Assembly: GCA_914767715.1 (NCBI GenBank)
Contig: OU612065.1
Span: forward strand, 3,660,001-3,724,000
Direction: 5' to 3'
Source of the DNA: Membranipora membranacea
Taxonomy: Eukaryota; Bryozoa; Gymnolaemata; Cheilostomatida; Membraniporidae
DNA: 64,000 nucleotides
Below the pieces are notes generated by a model. It did no database searches, was not told the origin of the DNA, and saw only the letters and a list, made by a program, of their open reading frames with translations. The translations under genes and the position numbers were made by a program. Positions 49,695 to 59,991 of the stretch are shown here, one piece after another. Numbering within the stretch: the stretch's first letter is position 1; the number at the start of each line of letters is the position of its first letter.

Positions 49695-51590
49695 CTGAAA
49701 ACAACAACATAAATACTAAATTATAAGGGGACTTAGTATCGTTTGTTTTTCATTTTAGCGCACTGATGCTAAAATATATAAAAACAACTTGTTTTTCGTT
49801 TATTGCCCCCAAAAATGGGATGTCTGCCTGAGGTTGGCACGCTGAGATAATTTGTCAAGTCAAGTCTGCTGCTGCTACGAGGGGCTACTGTGTGGCTTGT
49901 CTGCATTGAGTGCCACACAAAGCATGTTACAGTGATGGGGTGAAGATGTGAGGTATTCGGCGCAGGTGCTTTGTAGTTAATTTTGCTGATGCTGTTGGGC
50001 TGCCGCTTGTTGCCGCCTGGTGGCCTTGCTGCCGCCTGGTGGCCGCCGCTTGTTTGATGTCGATTGTACGTTAAGCTTGCTGCCTGCTCTGTTGGGTGTG
50101 CTGCCGCTGGTGTGTTACAGATGGTGTGCTCAGTGTGCTGCCGATAGTGGGTGTGCTGCCGCTCATTAGTCTGCGGCAGCACACCCACCAAAGGATATAT
50201 GCTGAGCGTACAATCAACAGCACATCAGCGACAGCAAATCACCATTTTACCAAACCTATGTTATGAAGAAAGGGTGGGGTTTTTTTAATAGAGCAAGAGG
50301 CATTTTGTAGAAATAGCTGCTGATCAAACACACCCTATTTTTAATTAGTTCGGTGGCAGCCTCCTTCTAACTTATCACTTCCATATGCGATTTTGGATGG
50401 ATAAGGTTTGTCAGTTGTTTCTGGTACAGTTTTTGAAGCCGATCGCAATGGTAGTATTGTACCTTATTTTAAGTTGCACAATAAGCCGCTAATTGCCAAA
50501 AACACTGCCGGTAAAAGGGAAAGTGATCAAAAAATGATGATATGGTTTCTATCCAAAATCTGAAAGAGCATGTCACAATTAGTGGATCTACAACTTTACA
50601 TGGGTCTGCTATCTTAACTGCCTCAAAAGCAGGCTTCGAATGTTAGTACTGATCTGATTTTCTCATGGTGATTTTGTATCGACCCTCCCCTCGCATAACA
50701 CCAGTGTTTAATGCTCTGAGTGTGTTGTTTTTCAAATAGTATTTTTGGGTTTCCTTTATAGTATCATAAAAATCGTCTTTCTAAGTTCATGAACAGGACA
50801 TCAATGGGTGTCTATCACATCATAAATTATGCGAATTATCCCATTCTGTTGGTATCTGTTGGTATCCACATATTTCAGATAGGTGTAAAGAGAGACTGGA
50901 GAGACACCAGATGTATTGTACTAAAATAATGCTCAGTGAGAAGGATAATTTTGAGACCGGATTATCAATTCTCAAACTTGATGAACTAAGTGTGCATCTC
51001 CAGCTCTAATGTTTTCGTTTTGTGGGTAGAGAATCATCAAATGAGGATCACCCAGCCATCCCTTTTTTAACAAATTCACCTGATGCACTACAATATTTAT
51101 ATACGTGTGTCAATTATGATCAGCTAATAAAATCAAATTATATATATATATATATATCTACACTATCTGCTGCAGCAGAATATACTATTAACTAGTTTGT
51201 TCAGGTGCGAAGATATACTCCTAAAGGTACTGGCTAAGAGCAAAGAATTCATAATTACCAACATGAGATTGAGAGACATCCGTGGATGTTATCCCTGATT
51301 GTTAACGGCGCTGTACTAGATTCAATTTCATACCTATGTACAATTATTGGTCACAAGTGGACTAAATTAACATTGAAAAATGCCTGTATAATGGAGAAGT
51401 TGTCCTCTCTTGGTATTTCCAAACTCCTTAGATTGGCTGCCTGCCAATTATTTTTTATCTACCATTTATGTATTGCATGGACACATATAAAAAACAATTA
51501 TGGTGTCAAATCAACATCATTGTGTGAGGATGTACTTGAGGTCATAAGGAACATTGCCGTCGCTTGTATGCAACAGACTCTGCGCTGAGA
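49695..51590. other. No gene recognised; GC-rich hairpin block at 49985-50188
   Basis: Repeated GCTGCCGC and GGTGTGCTGCCG units occupy 49985-50188 and end in a strong hairpin. A 100-codon open stretch at 51286-51588 matches nothing I know. A TA microsatellite lies near 51139-51157. Upstream exons of the gene ending at 48680 could be hidden here. Confidence 0.4.
50147..50188. repeat. 16-bp perfect GC-rich hairpin
   Basis: GTGGGTGTGCTGCCGC at 50147-50162 pairs exactly with 50173-50188 across a 10-base loop. Confidence 0.9.
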
Positions 51591-52056
51591 TTGTACCAAT
51601 ACTGGGGCTCCCTGCACGCAATGCTGTCTTCAATTTCTTCAGAGAAAATAGAGCAATCTTCAATCTTAAAACTCTAATCTTCAGAATTAATTCTTCAAAA
51701 CAACTGGACTCGACATAAAACTGCTGTACATAAATGCCTGTGAGAACTGAGCCAGCAAGTTTTATAGTTAATGAAGGTGATCTTTTCTCTTTTGGCAGAC
51801 AATGAGCCTGGTGGGGCTCAAACCCAGGATCCTGTGATCCAAAATCAGTAACACTGATGGGTTTTGGTTTGTTGTTGTGTGGAGTTGTCTGTTCAAACCA
51901 ACAAACCTAACTTGAGTAGATAACTCCAAGTTGTTAGACTGAATCCACTCTACTTGAAATATGGTAATCTTCTATTGATTGTTCATTTAAATCTTTTCTT
52001 CAATTTTAAAACACTCAATCTTCAATCTTCAGTGAAATACACGGGGAGCCCCAATA
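51591..52056. repeat. Repeat unit bounded by GGGGCTCCC inverted ends
   Basis: Ends ACTGGGGCTCCC (51601-51612) and GGGGAGCCCCAAT (52043-52055) are inverted. Inside, near 51790-51830, the minus strand has a B-box-like GGGTTTGAGCCCC. CAATCTTCAATCTT occurs near both ends in the same orientation, which does not fit a simple MITE, so the class is uncertain. Confidence 0.4.
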
Positions 52057-53494
52057 CTAATGTATATAAATCAGGGGTGTAGTGGTAACTATTCTGTAGG
52101 CTATGCTGTAGATACTGTAGATGGGGGACAGGTAGATGGACTAAAGATACATATTTCTGTTTACCTTCTGGGTAAGGGTTTGAGAGAGGTATTCAGACAG
52201 GGCTTATGTTATAACCATACAACAGCCTCACAACCACTAGAAATGGCGCCCAAACAGAATTGAATAGAGTTCTGGCAATTCATCTCGTAAGGAAGACTGA
52301 AGTTGGAACACAGTCACATGGTGACGGTAATTTTCAAATGGATATTTAGACCAAAAAGTGTGTGAGTGAACGTGGTAAGATACTATACTCAAAATTTAGA
52401 AAATGACATAAAACTTTTGTGAGACGAAAAATATGCTAGATTAAAAATTTGTGACACTTGAAATTGGGTTGATTAACTTATCGATTTTTAGCAAAACATA
52501 TTGAGTAACAGCCAAATTCAAATTGGGATTGCCTATACGGTTTTAAAGGCAGAGTTCAAACACTAATGGCCTATAGCCATGATCTACTATATAGGAAAGT
52601 TACTAGATAAGGTAAGAATGGATACACCCTTAACATTGTTATCTTACCTACCCGCCAGATGCCCTACTGTGGTACATCTATGATGTCACTGTCCAGCCCA
52701 CCAAATCGAGGGTAGTCTGCGAGTCACAAAAGTAGAGCCATTACTTAGGCTTATCTATGTAGATGACCTGTCTGGGGAGAATTTGATTGAATTCGTTAAA
52801 TATATAGATGTCACAAAAGTGTACAAACCATACCATGTAGCCACCCTCTAAAGATTTATTTGTATAAGCCATCACTGGTGAATGATAGATAGTCCACTCG
52901 ATGCTGCTAGTGCTATATAAAATCAAACAGGATAATACTTATTTTTAACCCACATATAAAGCATTGCATAGATGTTTTTAATTGGAGTGGTTTACAATTC
53001 AGTCGCACTAAAAACTTGTGACACATCAAAAATATCAATTCATAAGAAAAATGACCAAACATTAGAAATGCATACGTGAAAATATTCTACTGCTTTGATG
53101 TTTGGCAAAGAGGAGAAGAGGTCAACCTGCTGGCTCTGAGGTTGCTCTGCTGGTTTTCCGCAGTATGAGACTCCAGAGTGGATCATTGTCAAAGTACTAA
53201 ATAAATGCAGACAAGGCTGTTTTAATGAACACCAATCTCTCATATCACAATATCTACAGCTCAGACAGCTCAGCTCAGACATGAGTGAGTTGTTGACAAG
53301 ACAATACTGTGATAACTCCTTTGATGCAATCAAAATTTGAGTATTTATAAAGATTTAGAAACTAAAAGCAATAACCGGTTATTATTATTGTGTGAATCGA
53401 AGACTTGCCCAACTTGAATGATGAAAGATAAACACACTCTAGGGTAGATTATTTTTATTCATGTGTCAAACATTTCTAAAATATAGCTGAAACC
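52057..53494. other. No gene assigned; ambiguous open frames
   Basis: Open stretches on both strands (52621-52730, 52741-52926, 53076-53196) have partial splice consensus but contradict one another in frame. A minus-strand exon at 53076-53196 with acceptor ATTTAG and donor GTATGC is the best candidate (SLPNIKAVEYFH at its end). No family recognised. Confidence 0.3.
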
Positions 53495-53582
53495 TAGCCT
53501 GTCTTGACAAGCTTTGTTCGGTGGGGGGGGACAAAGCTTTGTTCCCTCCCCCCCACCGAACAAAGCTTGTCAAGACAGGCTA
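53495..53582. repeat. Foldback hairpin, arms about 34 bp
   Basis: TAGCCTGTCTTGACAAGCTT continues as TGTTCGGTGGGGGG; its complement ends at 53582. The centre ACAAAGCTTTGT is itself palindromic. The sequence AGCTGAAACC(T/C)AGCCTGT occurs immediately before and again after the element. Confidence 0.9.
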
Positions 53583-54000
53583 GCTGAAACCCAGCCTGTG
53601 TTAGTTTATGTGGAGCTACAAATCTCTTATTTTCTAACCTCAAGTCCAAGGACAGAATACAATAAAGATAGCTTCAAAATCCATCTAATTGCCATGTTTC
53701 CTTCTTCAAATATCAGTTGTGGTTACAGATGTCTTTAATCTATGGAATAAATTTAATTGTCAATACTATACTGTATATGGAAATCTGTTTAAATCCGCTA
53801 AGCCTAGCATCATTTTTTAATTATATTGTGGATCGAAGATAGGATAAGATTTAGATCTATGGACATAACTCATCTGCATGCAAGCCCCCTGATCAAAGCA
53901 CAATTTGCTTATCTGTACCATATCATGTACCAAACTTTATTGTGTATCCACTTTCATTGTAGTGGTATAATGGCTCGCATATGATCTCAGGCTGCTGCTA

Positions 54001-54086
54001 AAGCCTGGGAGGCTGTCTTGTTGTGGATATGGATGCGTGTGAGACCAGGGAGGCCCCCTCCCTAGAGAGACAGCCTGTCCAGGCTT
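54001..54086. repeat. Hairpin AAGCCTGGGAGGCTGTC / GACAGCCTGTCCAGGCTT
   Basis: 17-18-bp arms with one indel around a GC-rich loop; similar arms to 8364-8418. Confidence 0.65.
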
Positions 54087-54665
54087 CTGCTGCGCTACAC
54101 CAGGGAGGGTTACACAACAATTGAGTTGGAGTTACCTTGTCATGACAGCGATACAATCATGTGGGAGAGAGCAACTCCTACATAAATTGAGTTAGATCAT
54201 GCGCAATTCGATTATTACTAGCAGTGCTGAATCACCATAATATTAGGTTTGAGACAAAAGGCTGGATGCCTTTACCGTATAGTACAGGTGGACATTAGTG
54301 GCCTTCAACCTTCACTCTTGGAACGCCAAATAGAAAAACAAGCATTCACCTGGACAAGATAGGGATTAGGTACAAATTTTTAATCCCACATTTTTTAGGA
54401 TAGACAGTAATATTGTATATTGCCTGTTGGGTTATGGGGTGACAGAATAATTGAACGATTTAAAAAGGAATGTCTCTGAGTTTTATGCAAGCTCCCATGA
54501 GCTTATTGAGCTTCATTCATAGTATTATATATATATATATATATCTATAAATATATAATGAACTTTATTTCTGCCAATCAAGTTATGGGGTAAAACCACT
54601 GAACTCAATCCAATAGTACAATAGTACAATTCAATGGGTAAAACATTTAAGATCACGCATAAATA

Positions 54666-54775
54666 TAGAACAAGTTTTTTCCCCCTGCGGCGGAATACCT
54701 TAAAAGTTATGGGGGTATCACGCCTCGGTACCCGAATTAGCACTCTATCACAACAGAGGGAACAAACTTGTTCTA
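54666..54775. mobile_element. Short element with TAGAACAAGTTT inverted ends
   Basis: Ends TAGAACAAGTTTTTTCCC and GGGAACAAACTTGTTCTA share the 12-base terminus of the elements at 8098 and 56921; the centre is different. Confidence 0.65.
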
Positions 54776-55698
54776 ACATAAATATAATAGTGCAAAAAAT
54801 ATCTGTGAAATACGTTATTATCTGAAAGTTTTGTCTGGTTGAATTTTTGGGATCTATGAAACTGTTGAAATGAAAACAAATGAACACTGATTTAATTGTT
54901 TCATGGAAAATCTGGCCTAGCCAATAAGGGAGAATGGGCTCACTGAGCCACTGTACTGGCTCTGAAAACCCAAAACTAGTAGGTTTGTGTTGGTCGTTGG
55001 TCATCAAAGAATTTCAGTTATTGGAACAAATACAGTACAATCAGTGAGAGCAGCAGTGTTCTGAGTGAGTTAGAACTGGTGGGAACTGAGTTCCCGCAAC
55101 AAAATATAGAGGGGAAACCGGTTCAATCTGGAATATGTCCAAAAACAGTGTCAAGTTGTCTCTTTTGACCAGATATCAATCATACTATTACAGATCAATA
55201 TTTCTGCATAATTTGATCTAGAAATTGCAAAAATTCTCAAAAAGATTTTCAACCAAGAGAGTGGAGTACCCAAAAAGAAAAAAAAGTCCACTAGACCACT
55301 GGAGAGCAGTGATGAGATTCTTCTCATTGTGCCAAAGACTGGTGTATACTGCTAGAGGCTGTGGGAGATAAATCTCTGTCAAATTTTGTAAGTTTTCTTT
55401 TGGGTAAAGTTGAATTAGATTGTAAAGAAAGTTGATGTCTTTTTAAATCAAAAGCAAAGAGTAAGATATGATAAAAGAAGTTTTAGGATATCAAAACATA
55501 ATAGGCCAGAAGCAGCTATAGCATAAGTTGTTATGGCACTGACAATATTTGATGGCAGGATACTGATCACGTTTTATATTTCATTGATGTATGTTCTGTA
55601 AAATTCACCGGGTGTACCCAGTTGTGGTGGTCATATTTAGAAATTAAAAGGTGTTTTGTTTTGGCATTATATGTGTGGGGAAATAACTCCTATTCTGT

Positions 55699-55940
55699 GT
55701 GGCAGGGTGGCGTAGTGGTTAGGATTCGTGCTTCTCAATCTGAGAGTTGCAGGTTCGAATCCTGGTCACTACACATGCTGCTAAAGGAGGTGAGCTCTCC
55801 GGTTAAACCCTAGCTTGCCCACTCCTACCTTGTACAGGAGTGCGCTTAATAGATTCCAAATACTGTAAGCATATTCTCATTTGCCTGAAAGGGCCTTGAA
55901 TAGCAAAAATAAAGTTGATATAAAAAAAATAAAAAAAAAA
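55699..55940 (+). mobile_element. tRNA-derived SINE inserted in the foldback left arm
   Basis: tRNA-like head GTGGCGTAGTGGTTAGGATT (A box) and GCAGGTTCGAATCCTGG (B box), a body with TGCTAAAGGAGGTGAGCTCT, and an A-rich tail (TAAAAAAAATAAAAAAAAAA). The right arm of the foldback lacks it: CCTATTCTGT is followed there directly by ATAATCTTACTAATC. Confidence 0.9.
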
Positions 55941-56340
55941 TAATCTAACTAATCTAATCATCAGGGAATTCCAGGTTGAAATTGCATTGTGGGATTTTGT
56001 TGACATGGCAATTAATTCAGCAAGTAAACTTGTAGAGAAGTCTGCTCGTATCAGACCAGCACAAAATGAAAAAATTCAATTGAATTATGTCAAACTTTTT
56101 AGGGGACTAGTATGATATTGTATGGTCTTAAGACCACTGTCTTTGGGCAATTACAAACAACATTTTTTGATGTTTCAATTGCCTCTTATGTCATTTTTCG
56201 GCTGGATATCTTTTACATAACACATGAGCAAAGAGTTCAATGAGTGCCTCACTTTTCAGACAGAAACCCAACTGTCAGAGTCTGAAAAACTTAGATATGC
56301 CAGCTTCGCATTCTTTCCTAACATGCTAATGACATGATAT

Positions 56341-57310
56341 GGGGATATGCGGTAGCGCTGTCTCTCACCAACCACCTCATGCAATGATAAAACATATACA
56401 ATTTAGAACCCAGGACTATAGACTTGACTTGTGCCAACTGCATCAAACTCTTGTCTTCCCACTAATAACATATCGATAGTGTGAATATTTGGGATATGCA
56501 GTAGTGCTGCGGCTGACCTCTTCAACTGGGTACACACTTTTTTCCTACATCAAATTTGTCTCACGCTATCATGTTTTAAGCAGTTTTACGTCTAGGCTGC
56601 TTTTTGTCTTGTTCTCGTTGACATGTAGTGCTGTCGCTGACCACCTTTTATAATGATGTGATAGAATATATTGTTAAAATCATACATATAGTCGTGTTTC
56701 CTGCTGACCATATTAATAACTTAACATTTCACTTACCTAACCGATTGTGAAGAAAATTGCAGGTATGCTGCCGCGCTGCCGCTGACATGATTGCTACAAC
56801 AGGATACACTCTCAATTTTGGATTCAGCACGTTGTTCTACCCTATATATACCCTTGTTTTAAACTCGTAACATTTCACTTATTATTAGCAATTGTGAGAA
56901 AAATTGTGATATGCTGCCGCGTGTAACCTAGAACAAGTTTGACCCAATTGCCTGCATGCCGAGTGGCTCCCGATCAACTGGTCACGCCGCAGCGTGACCA
57001 GTGGATCGGGAGCAACAGGCATGCAGGCAATTGGGTCAAACTTGTTCTAGGTTACACCCTTATTTCTTTATATTCAGCACATGGTTATACCCTTGAAACA
57101 CCTTTTATTTAAACTCTTAATATTTCACTCATTAAAAGCAATTTTTAGAAGAAATGAGGATATGCTGCCGCGCTGCCCCTGACACGATTGCTACAACTGG
57201 GTACACCCTTAATTTTGGATTCAGCACGTTGTTCCACCCTAGAAACACGCTTTATTGAATTCTTAACATTTCACTTATATGCAGTTTTGAGAAATATTGC
57301 GGATATGCTG
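56341..57310. repeat. Tandem units of about 145 bp in the foldback core
   Basis: The motif GGATATGCTGCCGCGCTGCC, or degenerate forms, recurs near 56341, 56487, 56628, 56762, 56908, 57158 and 57301. Spacing is 134-146 except where the 137-bp palindrome is inserted after 56920. Later units share TTGGATTCAGCACGTTGTTC and AACATTTCACTTAT. Confidence 0.75.
56921..57057. mobile_element. 137-bp palindromic element nested in the foldback core
   Basis: Nearly a full palindrome: GTGTAACCTAGAACAAGTTT at the left and its exact complement at the right end. Arms run to GCATGCC, and the centre is CTGGTCACGCCGCAGCGTGACCAG. It interrupts a tandem unit right after ATGCTGCCGC. Confidence 0.9.
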
Positions 57311-58550
57311 CCGCAAGACAGTATCATACTAACCTCATAAAGATCTGACATTATACTTATTGAATTTTTTAAATTTGTCCTGATCTAACACAAGCAGACT
57401 TCTGCAAGTTTACTTGGTAAATAAATTGGCAAGTCAACAAAATCCCCACAATGCAGTTTCAACCTGGAATTCCCTGAAGATTAGATTAGTAAGATTATAC
57501 AGAATAGGAGTTATGTCCCCACAGATATAATGCAAAAACAAAACACCTTTTAATTTCTAAATATGACCACTACAACTGGGTACACCCGGTGATTTTTTTA
57601 CAGAAGAAACATCAATGAAGTATAATATGCGATCAGTTTCCTGCCATCAAAGATTGTCCGGTGCCATTATTTTATAGAGCAGTTACAGCTAGGCTGCTTC
57701 TGGCCTATAAATCGATCTTGGATGATTAATCTGACATCACGACTGAGATTTCACAAATTAATATCCCACTTATAATGATAATCTTCACTTCTGTTTTAGT
57801 GAACAATCGCCTTTACAGCTTGAGATGGCCCAACTTTTCAATGACTGAATCATGCACTTTATTACTGTTTGTATATTTTAACACTTACAATACAGGAATG
57901 CAAACATGGAAAATGATTACATGAACAAAAAAATAAGTGGTAGGTTAAAAAAGAGAAAGATCAATGATTTACTTCATTCCTATATTGATATATAGTCAGG
58001 GTAAAATATAAGAACCATCATCTCTGGGAAGCAAGTACTAGGCCAGCTAAGAAATATATATCTATGTATAAAGTATAAGTACTTTACTGTCATTTTAATC
58101 TTCAGTAAAAATGATTTTCATGCAGTGACCCCAAATTTTGAGGAGGGGAACAAAACACTTAGTTAATACTGTGATGATACTTATTGATTACATGACATAA
58201 GATTTTGAGAAGTAGTGGCCAACATGACACAAAATAAGGCAATCATATTTCTTTGCATACTTGAAAAAAAACTCCTTGGTACTTAACCTCTGAGCTTAAT
58301 ACCCATGTTATATAATATATATATATATATATATAGATTCAAATCTTTGCTTTTAAGTGTCATCTGTGTGTATTTCAATTTGGCCCCAACTAAGTGTCAC
58401 TCAAAAATGAGGAGTCATTTTATATGACCCACAAAAATATCATGTCTTAAATAATCATGTTGGGCATCCTTAAAGAGGTAGGAATCGAAGGGGGTGCACG
58501 GGGATTAATCATGTGAAGTGACAGGCAAGACCATTGGCTGATCAATGTAA

Positions 58551-58586
58551 TTAGAGGCGGAGAATGGCCTTGGTCTCCGCCTCTAA
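58551..58586. repeat. 13-bp perfect hairpin
   Basis: TTAGAGGCGGAGA pairs with TCTCCGCCTCTAA across a 10-base loop; TGGCTG and CAGCCA extend it imperfectly outside. Confidence 0.85.
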
Positions 58587-59739
58587 CAGCCAGTCCACGT
58601 TGCATTCTCAAGTGGTCAAGTGTGTTATGTAAGAAATTGTGATTCGCAGACACCCATAAATAAAGTTGAATAGAAGCTATGATATAGCTATTGTTGTGTT
58701 GGCTCATCACACTTGGGATTATAGGGTTTAATTACAACGGTCAATTTCAATCTTGACAACGGTATCTAGGCAACCTCTAAAACCATAAATCATAACGTCA
58801 AATTTGACCAATAAGAGCTCGTATATTTTGAAGCGGATGATTTCAAATCATCGGAACTGGGCAATTTCGTATGACATCAGTCATATTTTCACCACTTTCC
58901 AATGCCATTATTGGAATGAAAATTTATTGGGCATGTGTATCACACAATTCCGCATCAGCTTGTCTGATTCCCATTAAAAATAATTCACTGCTTCTCCTCT
59001 TAATTCCGAAAAAGCAGGAGGAATTTGAATGCTGCTAACCCCATTTGAATTTGATATGGCTGGGTGATCGCTTTACATTGACTGGCCCTTATATACCGGT
59101 CGAGGCACTTTAACCCAATAGTAATTAATGGTAGATAAAATAGCCTGACATGGTCGGACAACTCCAATGCAAAGATATGCCCTACACACTGATAGCCACG
59201 ATATATATATATATATGAATGACTCATTGTCCAGGGTTTTTATGGGTACAATAGTGGGATATATAATATATGACACTTTATTGCACAAATGTGTGTATAT
59301 ATATATCACATCATATTATGTAGACTGGCTTATTAATATATTAATATAATTAGCCAGTCTATTCCTAGACTGATGAGTTTCAACCACCAGTCGATTCTAA
59401 AGACAAGGAATTTCAAAGCCCCATCTTTGAAACTGTCCTGTGTAGAAGCACTTTATGTATGATTTGGTTTGAAACTTTTGTCTCATTACCACATAAAACA
59501 TCAATCATAATGTTTGACTACTATAAATATCTAACTTGACAAAAACTGTATGTTATCATTATCATTTATGAACTGCCAACACAGAGAATCTCACCATCAA
59601 ATCTTTCCTCAATTACATTTAATAATGAAAATGTAGCCGTGAAATCCTAGACGTTAATGATTCTGAGTCATTGAATTCCATATCTGGAATAGCATCATTA
59701 GCTTTCTTTTGCAAAACAAAGGGCTTGCAAAAATAGCCA

Positions 59740-59856
59740 GTCCCTAGTAGCAATCTAGAAATGCCCTAATCATCGACACTGTATGGGGTATAATTACTGT
59801 TTGCAATTTTGTAAACAAGACAATTTCTCAGGCTAATTATTCATGCTACTAGGGAC
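59740..59856. mobile_element. 117-bp element with 13-bp inverted ends
   Basis: GTCCCTAGTAGCA at 59740-59752 and its complement at 59844-59856, around an AT-rich core; too small to code. Probable MITE. Confidence 0.6.
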
Positions 59857-59991
59857 AGCCAATCAGATAACAGTCAGATGGGTCCCTGTGTTTAGTGTCC
59901 TAACTGTATAACGCTATGATACTATTTCCATTCTAAGAGAAGAATCTAATTCAGTGTTCTGAGTAGATCTTCTTGCATAGCTATCCTGAAT

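Larger units (their letters stand above)
55501..57708. mobile_element. 2.2-kb foldback transposon with long inverted arms
   Basis: Left arm 55501-56130 (about 390 bp once the inserted SINE is removed) and right arm 57308-57708 are imperfect reverse complements, with shared blocks such as CACCGGGTGTACCCAGTTGT, AGAAATTAAAAGGTGTTTTG and AGGGAATTCCAGGTTGAAA. The outer ends are ATAGGCCAGAAGCAGC and its complement. The 1.2-kb core has six to seven degenerate tandem units of about 145 bp. No open frame for a transposase. Long arms around tandem subrepeats are typical of foldback (FB-like) elements. The arms differ by scattered substitutions, so the insertion is not recent. Confidence 0.85.
57709..59991. 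other. No gene recognised; microsatellites and small hairpins
   Basis: TA runs near 58313-58334 and 59202-59216, a 13-bp hairpin at 58551-58586, and inverted repeats at 59322-59360 and 59740-59856. It includes the 3' flank of the SH2-like gene ending at 59992. No coding exon identified. Confidence 0.4.

Noticed and set aside
49769-50191. 140-codon minus-strand open frame rich in His, Pro and Thr
   Set aside because: It is the translation of a GC-rich repeat block ending in a hairpin, with no domain-like content.
52741-52926. Plus-strand stretch with a YVDD motif resembling a reverse transcriptase
   Set aside because: Only about 35 codons, with none of the surrounding reverse transcriptase motifs; the minus strand is equally open. 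Probably chance.
55699-55775. A functional tRNA gene
   Set aside because: The A and B boxes are good, but the acceptor stem does not close, and the head is joined to a SINE body with an A-rich tail.
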